This document shows, one piece after another, positions 1-3,955 of a stretch of DNA of 7,032 nucleotides. This DNA is from Deltaproteobacteria bacterium (GTDB lineage Bacteria; Desulfobacterota; Desulfomonilia; UBA1062), in NCBI GenBank assembly GCA_016934135.1, contig JAFGTK010000059.1:1-7032 (forward strand), given 5' to 3'. Within the stretch, counting starts at the first letter, position 1; every line of letters starts with the position of its first letter. Under the pieces are notes generated by a model. It saw nothing but the letters and a program-made list of their open reading frames with translations. It ran no database searches and had not been told where the DNA came from. The translations under genes and the position numbers were made by a program.

Positions 1-549
1 ACCAAGAATCCGGGTACCGAAACCGGCCATCTCATGGGGATGTTTTATCGGCGCATGTTCATCAAGCCCCAGATATCTCCTGAACCAGCTGACCCCTTCG
101 CCCCTGCAGATATGGTCCACCTCCACCCTGTCTGCAAGATCGGACATGTTTGCAATATGCCCGCCTATGACAATGGCCGCCCCTGGAAGATGTTCCCGGA
201 TAAGCCGGCACATCCTTTTCACCTTGCCGATGTTGGGCATTATTGCGCTGATCCCGACAATATCATAGTCATTATGTGAGATCTCATGGATAAAACGTTC
301 CTGATCGGGAAAATCCAGCATAGTGCATGGCGCCTGAATATTCTCCTTCAGGAGAAGCAGTCCGAATGAGCGGTGAAACATGCGCAGCGAAAAAGGCCCC
401 TGTTCCCTGGTAACCTGATTGTGGTAAAGCTCCATGGGATTGATCCTGCGGCTGCCGTATTCATCATCCCGGGCATACGGCCCGAATACGCTTGTCAATA
501 AAATATTAGCTTTCGATCCGAGGGGATGTACCGGCATAGTAGAGTCCAT
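1..549 (-). CDS. B12-binding domain protein, probable radical SAM enzyme (N-terminal part, cut by left edge)
   Basis: The visible 183 residues are the N-terminus of a protein whose 3' end lies beyond the left edge. Residues ~93-160 look like the Rossmann-type cobalamin-binding domain found in front of many radical SAM enzymes: a hydrophobic strand ending DIVGISAIMP (96-105), a helix rich in basic residues (109-120), the strand AIVIGG (125-130) and the segment DHICRGEG (145-152), which matches the usual 'vD.vvrGEGE' block. The methionine-synthase DxHxxG cobalamin ligand motif is absent, as is normal for radical SAM relatives. Residues 14-80 are a family-specific lead-in beginning NILLTSVFGP. 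The radical SAM CxxxCxxC motif would lie past the edge, so catalysis is inferred, not seen. The start at 549 is chosen because AGGAGG lies 7 nt upstream; the overlapping ATG at 553 hits a stop after 15 codons. Substrate is unknown. Confidence 0.8.
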   Translation of the reverse strand, partial: MDSTMPVHPLGSKANILLTSVFGPYARDDEYGSRRINPMELYHNQVTREQGPFSLRMFHRSFGLLLLKENIQAPCTMLDFPDQERFIHEISHNDYDIVGISAIMPNIGKVKRMCRLIREHLPGAAIVIGGHIANMSDLADRVEVDHICRGEGVSWFRRYLGLDEHAPIKHPHEMAGFGTRILG

Positions 550-556
550 TCATATT

Positions 557-562
557 CCTCCT
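557..562 (-). promoter_or_regulatory. Strong ribosome binding site AGGAGG for the B12-binding protein
   Basis: The minus strand reads AGGAGG, then 7 nt (AATATGA), then the ATG at 549. The site decides between two overlapping ATGs: the one at 553 would be only 3 nt away and is in a frame that closes quickly. It also shows that this genome uses canonical Shine-Dalgarno sites, which contrasts with the two cyclase genes upstream. Confidence 0.8.
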
Positions 563-624
563 GGCAATGTTGTTTGAGAAAGGCATAGACCCTATTGAGG
601 TGTATGGACAATCTAATTATTTGT

Positions 625-667
625 TTTCACATTTGAATTACACATATTTTTCAGTATTTTTACACAT
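625..667. repeat. Three ACACAT-type direct repeats in an AT-rich spacer
   Basis: The plus strand has TTACACAT at 638-645 and again at 660-667 (22 bp apart, about two helical turns), plus a one-mismatch copy TTTCACAT at 625-632 (13 bp from the middle copy). They sit in the AT-rich spacer (550-732) between the stop of the upstream cyclase and the start of the B12-binding protein, where a promoter or regulator site for the latter would be expected. On the minus strand a weak promoter candidate, TTGTCC (606-611) with 18 nt to TATGCC (582-587), lies just downstream of the repeats. The repeats are seen directly; a regulator-binding role is inference, and chance recurrence in AT-rich DNA is possible. 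Confidence 0.35.
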
Positions 668-683
668 CTTTCCTAAAGTTTTG

Positions 684-720
684 AAAAAGCATTGTGAGTT
701 GAACCAGGTATGATTCACTC
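684..720 (-). terminator. Possible weak intrinsic terminator after the first cyclase gene
   Basis: Reading the minus strand just past the stop at 733, GAGTGAA (720-714) can pair with TTCAACTC (703-696) with one bulged base and a 10-nt loop, followed 6 nt later by a run of five T (688-684). The stem is short and AT-rich and the T-run is not flush with it, so this is a weak candidate only. Confidence 0.22.
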
Positions 721-732
721 TTTATCAGTAGC

Positions 733-1644
733 TCAGCCCTTACCCGGCTCCTCGCATGAAAAGCGGATTGTATCAGGGTCATTCTCATCGGTTTCACGGC
801 CAATACTGATAAGACCCTGATCACTCAGCACAATCTCGTCATTATGGACAAAGGCCTGCTTCATGCCTTTGTTTTTCACATAGGTGCCGTTTGTGCTCTG
901 GTCTATGAGAATGAACCTGCCCCTGTGATATTCGATACGGGCATGTGAGCGGCTTGCAATTGCATTGTCCACCACCAGGTCGTTCTGGGCCTGTCTTCCA
1001 AGGGTGACAGCGGGGTTGCTGCTGTCCACGCAGAGCTCCTTTCCCCTGAACATAAGGCGGCAGCGGCTGTCCGCAGAGGACATGATAAGATCGCCGGAAA
1101 GCATGATCGTGAGAGTTTCTTCCTCCCAGACGATCTCATAGATTATGAATTCGCCTGCCTTGCCTTTGATGGTGGTCCTGTCGATGCACTTGATATCGAT
1201 CCCGATGCCTTCAGGCAGAGCATGTATGGTCTGCTGGTTCGTGATGATCTGTCTGGGTTTTGCCAGTTCCACCATGCGTGCAGCCATATTGACAGCATCG
1301 CCGAATATATCCGAACTGCGCATGATTACCGGCCCCAGATGAAGCCCTACACGTATGTTGGGCTTGATGCTCTGATTCGGAAGGATCGGCAGCATGGCAT
1401 CCACTGCCTTCTGCATCCCGATTGCAGCCTGAACCGCCAGCTCTGCTGCAGCAAATGTGCACATCACCTCGTCGCCGATAGTCTTGACAATGGTACCCTT
1501 ATGGCGGGCAACAGCCTCTGAAATAACTTCGAGGCATCTGCTCACGAGCTTATGGGCGTTTTCATCGCCGAGATGTTCATACATTCCTGTGCTGCCGGAG
1601 ATGTCTGCGAACAGGATCGCAAGGACCTGGCTATCTTGGGACAT
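733..1644 (-). CDS. Class III adenylate cyclase with C-terminal FHA domain (complete active site)
   Basis: A 303-residue soluble protein with no signal peptide or membrane segment. Residues ~5-172 form a class III cyclase homology domain. Metal-binding aspartates are D14 (FADISGST) and D58 (KTIGDEVM); purine-reading residues are K54 and D112 (SDIFGD), the Lys/Asp pair of adenylate rather than guanylate cyclases; transition-state residues are N119 and R123 (AVNMAAR). The IKGKAGEF block (159-166) closes the domain. Residues ~194-290 are an FHA domain: LGR (215-217), SRSHARI (231-237) and STNGTYV (250-256), with the pThr-binding Arg, Ser, His and Asn present. The expected reaction is ATP to cAMP plus PPi, active as a dimer; the FHA domain should tether it to a phosphothreonine protein, and no Ser/Thr kinase is in view. 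No Shine-Dalgarno precedes the ATG, and a promoter-like element ends 5 nt upstream, so the mRNA is probably leaderless. A paralogue lies 117 nt upstream on the same strand. Confidence 0.92.
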   Translation of the reverse strand: MSQDSQVLAILFADISGSTGMYEHLGDENAHKLVSRCLEVISEAVARHKGTIVKTIGDEVMCTFAAAELAVQAAIGMQKAVDAMLPILPNQSIKPNIRVGLHLGPVIMRSSDIFGDAVNMAARMVELAKPRQIITNQQTIHALPEGIGIDIKCIDRTTIKGKAGEFIIYEIVWEEETLTIMLSGDLIMSSADSRCRLMFRGKELCVDSSNPAVTLGRQAQNDLVVDNAIASRSHARIEYHRGRFILIDQSTNGTYVKNKGMKQAFVHNDEIVLSDQGLISIGRETDENDPDTIRFSCEEPGKG

Positions 1645-1649
1645 ACTTT

Positions 1650-1679
1650 TTTCTAATGAGTTTACTGCATCCGTGTCAA
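1650..1679 (-). promoter_or_regulatory. Sigma-70-type promoter candidate for the first cyclase, leaderless
   Basis: The minus strand has a perfect TTGACA (1679-1674), an 18-nt spacer and TAGAAA (1655-1650, 4/6 match to TATAAT). The -10 ends 5 nt before the ATG at 1644, so transcription would begin at or next to the start codon. The paralogous gene has the same arrangement at 2699-2672, again exactly 29 nt from the TTGACA to the ATG, which raises confidence in both. The alternative is that the similarity is left over from duplication of an upstream coding stretch, but gene 733-1644 has no ATG, GTG or TTG in frame upstream before a stop. Confidence 0.55.
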
Positions 1680-1690
1680 GGAGAGAAATT

Positions 1691-1716
1691 CCGCAGGACT
1701 GACAATCCTGTTACGG
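1691..1716. other. Inverted repeat between the two cyclase genes, just upstream of the -35
   Basis: CAGGA (1694-1698) and TCCTG (1706-1710) form a perfect 5-bp repeat with a 7-nt loop. The flanking CCG (1691-1693) and CGG (1714-1716) can extend it if TTA (1711-1713) bulges out. It lies in the 117-nt gap between the stop of the upstream paralogue (1762) and the start of the downstream one (1644), ending 12 bp before the TTGACA. It could be a terminator-like hairpin for the upstream transcript (only a weak AATTTCT follows) or an operator for the downstream promoter. Confidence 0.3.
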
Positions 1717-1761
1717 CACAGAGATAATTAACCCACATTTTGAATAGATAAGGAATACATC

Positions 1762-2664
1762 CTAATGATACTCATAGGTGAAATATATCGCATCGCGTGA
1801 ATCAGGGTCTGCCTCGCGTCCCAGGCTTATTACCCCGTGGGCGCTCAGGATTATCTCATCGTTGTGGACGAATACCGGGCTTTTGCCTTCCTGTGAGACA
1901 TAGGTGCCGTTGGTACTCTGATCGATCAGAGCGAATTTGCCGCGGCGAACCTCTATACGGCCGTGCATCCGCGATGCAATAACATCGCCAACCACAAGAT
2001 CGTTCTCGGCCTGTCTTCCCAGGGTGACAAAGGGCCTGCTGCTGTCAACATAAAGCTCTGTCTCCCCCTGCCTCAGATGCAGCCGGCAGTAGATGACCTG
2101 CATGGTTTCTTCGTTGGAAAAGGTCATGGTCTGCGCCTGATCGTCCCATATAACCTCAAATATGGCAGACTCTCCACCCTTGCCGTTTACCATGGCGCGA
2201 TCAATGCATCTTGCACCGAGGCCCGAGCTCTTGGGCAGGGCATCGATAGTCTGCGATGTAGCGAATATCTGCCCGTGCTTTGCAAGGCCTATGACCCTGG
2301 CAGCCACACTTACCGCATCACCGAACACATCATAACTCTGTTTTATGACCGGCCCCCAATGAATGCCGATGCGGATACTGAGCGTCACGCGCCTGTCCGG
2401 CAGATCGATGCGGAATGACCCATGCGATTTCTGTATGGCTATGGCTGCCTGCAGGGCCTGTTCGGAGCTGGGAAAGGTGCACATTACCTCATCACCGATG
2501 GTATTGATGATGGTTCCGCAGTGGTCTGAAACAATGCCTGACATGACTGTAATGCAGCTGCTGACGAGCCTCAGGGCCTCCTCGTTGCGCAGGGACTCGT
2601 ACAGGACGGCACTGCTCGATATATCCGCAAACAGAACAGCAAGGGTCATTTTTTTCTGCAGCAT
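1762..2664 (-). CDS. Class III cyclase-like protein with C-terminal FHA domain, altered active site
   Basis: Paralogue of the 733-1644 product, 300 residues from the start chosen here. From this Met it aligns gaplessly with its sister through residue 284 (150/284 identical; FHA region 54/78, catalytic region plus linker 96/206, hand counts). Cyclase domain ~5-172: metal aspartates D14 and D58 are kept, as are D112 and R123, but the purine-reading Lys54 is Asn (INTIGDE) and the transition-state Asn119 is Ser (GDAVSVAAR). FHA domain ~194-290: LGR (215-217), S231, H234 and NGT (252-254) are intact. A homodimer should be poor or inactive; a heterodimer with the sister could have one complete site. 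An ATG at 2721 would add 19 residues and appears as a longer frame. The start at 2664 is preferred because it matches the sister's N-terminus and a promoter-like TTGACA element lies inside the longer version; neither ATG has a Shine-Dalgarno. The frame is intact, so it is not a pseudogene. Confidence 0.88.
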   Translation of the reverse strand: MLQKKMTLAVLFADISSSAVLYESLRNEEALRLVSSCITVMSGIVSDHCGTIINTIGDEVMCTFPSSEQALQAAIAIQKSHGSFRIDLPDRRVTLSIRIGIHWGPVIKQSYDVFGDAVSVAARVIGLAKHGQIFATSQTIDALPKSSGLGARCIDRAMVNGKGGESAIFEVIWDDQAQTMTFSNEETMQVIYCRLHLRQGETELYVDSSRPFVTLGRQAENDLVVGDVIASRMHGRIEVRRGKFALIDQSTNGTYVSQEGKSPVFVHNDEIILSAHGVISLGREADPDSRDAIYFTYEYH

Positions 2665-2671
2665 ACTGTTA

Positions 2672-2699
2672 TTTGTAATGAGGGCAGCACCGGTGTCAA
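2672..2699 (-). promoter_or_regulatory. Sigma-70-type promoter candidate for the second cyclase-like gene, leaderless
   Basis: The minus strand has a perfect TTGACA (2699-2694), a 16-nt spacer and TACAAA (2677-2672, 4/6 match to TATAAT). The -10 ends 7 nt before the ATG at 2664, placing the predicted start of transcription at or one base before the A of ATG. The words CTTGACAC, CTCATTA and AGTATG are shared with the promoter region of the downstream paralogue. If real, it excludes the longer 2721 start, because the transcript would begin downstream of that codon. Confidence 0.55.
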
Positions 2700-2744
2700 G
2701 AAAAGAAACATAAACGAACAAAGAACAGCTGACTTCACATCGCC

Positions 2745-2768
2745 ACTGAAGTACGCATGTTCTTCAGT
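2745..2768. promoter_or_regulatory. Perfect 7-bp inverted repeat in the divergent region (operator or hairpin)
   Basis: ACTGAAG (2745-2751) and CTTCAGT (2762-2768) are exact inverse copies separated by 10 nt. The site lies 46 bp upstream of the minus-strand TTGACA of the second cyclase-like gene and about 107 bp upstream of the plus-strand aminotransferase. No T-run follows on either strand, so a terminator is unlikely. A dimeric regulator site is a reasonable inference, but no known consensus was recognised. Confidence 0.35.
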
Positions 2769-2770
2769 AA

Positions 2771-2802
2771 TCCAATACCCCAGCACTCCAATACTCCAGT
2801 CC
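2771..2802. repeat. Degenerate 8-bp tandem repeat, four units (consensus TCCARTAC)
   Basis: Units are TCCAATAC, CCCAGCAC, TCCAATAC and TCCAGTCC. It can equally be read as two 16-bp units (2771-2786 and 2787-2802) that match at 13 of 16 positions. It lies between the two inverted repeats of the divergent intergenic region and encodes nothing in either gene. The repeat is seen directly; no function is claimed. Confidence 0.6.
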
Positions 2803-2828
2803 TTTATATTAATCCCTTTGCATAAAGG
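2801..2828. promoter_or_regulatory. Second perfect 7-bp inverted repeat, near the aminotransferase promoter zone
   Basis: CCTTTAT (2801-2807) and ATAAAGG (2822-2828) are exact inverse copies with a 14-nt spacer, so half-sites are 21 bp apart, two helical turns. Plus-strand promoter-like words overlap it: TATATT (2805-2810) as a -10 without a good -35, or TTGCAT (2818-2823) as a -35 with only a poor -10 (TAGTAG, 2841-2846). The aminotransferase promoter is probably here but cannot be placed. An operator is inferred from symmetry and position only. Confidence 0.33.
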
Positions 2829-2861
2829 CTGAAATTGTTCTAGTAGATATCAATCTGAAAG

Positions 2862-2866
2862 AAGGA
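2862..2866 (+). promoter_or_regulatory. Ribosome binding site AAGGA for the aminotransferase
   Basis: AAGGA within AGAAGGAAG lies 8 nt before the ATG at 2875, normal spacing. It supports this start and is another example of a Shine-Dalgarno-led gene beside the two cyclase genes that lack one. Confidence 0.7.
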
Positions 2867-2874
2867 AGCTGTAT

Positions 2875-3933
2875 ATGAGCGAATTAGACAATTTAACGAG
2901 TCCATCGATCTTTATCGGCCGTCAGGGAGAAGATGACATCATCAGTTTCGGTTCCGGCCAGCCGGACCTGCCCCCGCCGAAAGAGGCCACCGAAGGCATC
3001 AATATCCGTCAGGATCTCAGATACGGGCTGATCCAGGGCGAGTATGAGCTGCGCTACGCCCTGTCCAGGGAATATCCGAGGTCAACGGCCGAGAATTTCA
3101 TCATTACCAACGGCGCCTCCGAGGGTCTTGACCTGATCTTCCGTGCAATAGGAAAGGGAAAGGTTCTCCTGCCGAAACCCTATTACTATTCCTATCCCCA
3201 CATCATAAGACTTGCTGGCATGGAGTCTGTCTATACCGAGCTGAACGAAGGCAGGATAGATCTGGACGATTTCAGAAAGAAGATAGACGAATGCACGGCA
3301 GTGCTGATCAACTCGCCGTCAAACCCCACCGGGAGAATCGAATCGATCGAAACCCTCAAGGAGATTGAGGATATAACCAGCAGGAAAAAGATCTACGTCA
3401 TCTCCGATGAGGTGTACAAGGACCTTATCTACGAGCGCGAGAACTATCACATCCAGGGAGACCAGGTCATTACCGTAAACTCCTTTTCCAAGACCTATGC
3501 CATGTGCGGCGTGAGGGTCGGATATCTGTGGAGCAGCGACCAGAGCATTGTGGACAAGGCAATCGAGATCAAGACCCACACATCCATGAACACGAATCTG
3601 GTCGGCCAGGATATGGCGCTGCGGGCAATGAAGGCGCCGAAGGAATATATCGTGGCCCAGCAGAATATCTGGCGGGAAAGGCGCGACCTCATCTACAAAG
3701 GGCTTTGCGACCTGGGGCTCGATCTGTGGAAACCTGAAGGGGCCTTTTATGTCCTGCCCAGGGTTGACAGACCGCGTGAATTTCTCTGGAGACTCTATAA
3801 GAAATATCATGTGATCACATACCTGGGCGAATGGTTCGGCGCACCGGACAGGATACGGCTGAGCTATGCACTTGACAAGAAAGATATCGAAGAAGGGCTT
3901 AACAGGATAGACCTGGCACTCAAGAACATCTGA
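2875..3933 (+). CDS. PLP-dependent aminotransferase, class I/II (aspartate aminotransferase fold)
   Basis: A 352-residue cytosolic fold-type I enzyme that moves an amino group between an amino acid and a 2-oxo acid. Visible family marks in order: FGSGQPDLPPP near the N-terminus (25-35); Y50 and the G..ELR block (55-60); NGASEGL (79-85), which holds the PLP phosphate; the aromatic run at 103-105 that stacks on the cofactor; NSPSNPTGR with N150; ISDEVY with D178 and Y181; SFSKTYAMCGVR with the Schiff-base lysine K206 and phosphate ligand R214; and RIRLSYA with R328, the expected binder of the substrate carboxylate. All key residues are present, so it should be active. It is shorter than the usual ~380-400 residues, mostly from a trimmed N-terminal arm. 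Substrate cannot be told from sequence alone. It is divergent from the cyclase pair and converges on the kinase gene, with stops 18 nt apart. No operon partner is visible. Confidence 0.9.
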   Translation: MSELDNLTSPSIFIGRQGEDDIISFGSGQPDLPPPKEATEGINIRQDLRYGLIQGEYELRYALSREYPRSTAENFIITNGASEGLDLIFRAIGKGKVLLPKPYYYSYPHIIRLAGMESVYTELNEGRIDLDDFRKKIDECTAVLINSPSNPTGRIESIETLKEIEDITSRKKIYVISDEVYKDLIYERENYHIQGDQVITVNSFSKTYAMCGVRVGYLWSSDQSIVDKAIEIKTHTSMNTNLVGQDMALRAMKAPKEYIVAQQNIWRERRDLIYKGLCDLGLDLWKPEGAFYVLPRVDRPREFLWRLYKKYHVITYLGEWFGAPDRIRLSYALDKKDIEEGLNRIDLALKNI

Positions 3934-3955
3934 ACCTGAATATTGCAGGGTTCAG
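3930..3955. other. Hairpin spanning both stop codons of the convergent genes
   Basis: CTGAACC (3930-3936) pairs perfectly with GGTTCAG (3949-3955); TG (3937-3938) and CA (3946-3947) can add two pairs with G3948 bulged, leaving a loop of about 7 nt. The aminotransferase TGA (3931-3933) sits in the left arm and the kinase TGA (complement of 3952-3954) in the right arm. A second perfect repeat, GTGCTG/CAGCAC (3955-3960 and 3964-3969), abuts it inside the kinase 3' end. Neither strand has a T-run after the stem, so it is not a classical intrinsic terminator; transcript 3'-end protection or two-way attenuation is possible. Confidence 0.4.

Noticed and set aside
34..279. Plus-strand open frame of 81 codons
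   Set aside because: It is antisense to the B12-binding protein, which has a clear domain and a strong ribosome site; the plus-strand product resembles no known family.
690..708. Sigma-54-like CTGG...TGC words on the minus strand before the B12-binding gene
   Set aside because: The GG and GC elements are about 3 nt too far apart for a -24/-12 promoter.
1963..2418. Plus-strand open frame of 151 codons inside the second cyclase
   Set aside because: It is entirely antisense to a gene conserved with its paralogue through all motifs; no ribosome site or family resemblance.
1762..2664. Second cyclase gene as a pseudogene
   Set aside because: The frame is intact from start to stop, the FHA domain is highly conserved, and the active-site changes are limited to two positions.
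2745..2802. CRISPR-like array in the divergent spacer
   Set aside because: Units are 8 bp and directly abutting with no spacers; this is a short tandem repeat.
3319..3810. Minus-strand open frame of 163 codons inside the aminotransferase
   Set aside because: Shadow of a gene with all PLP-enzyme motifs; no recognisable domain.
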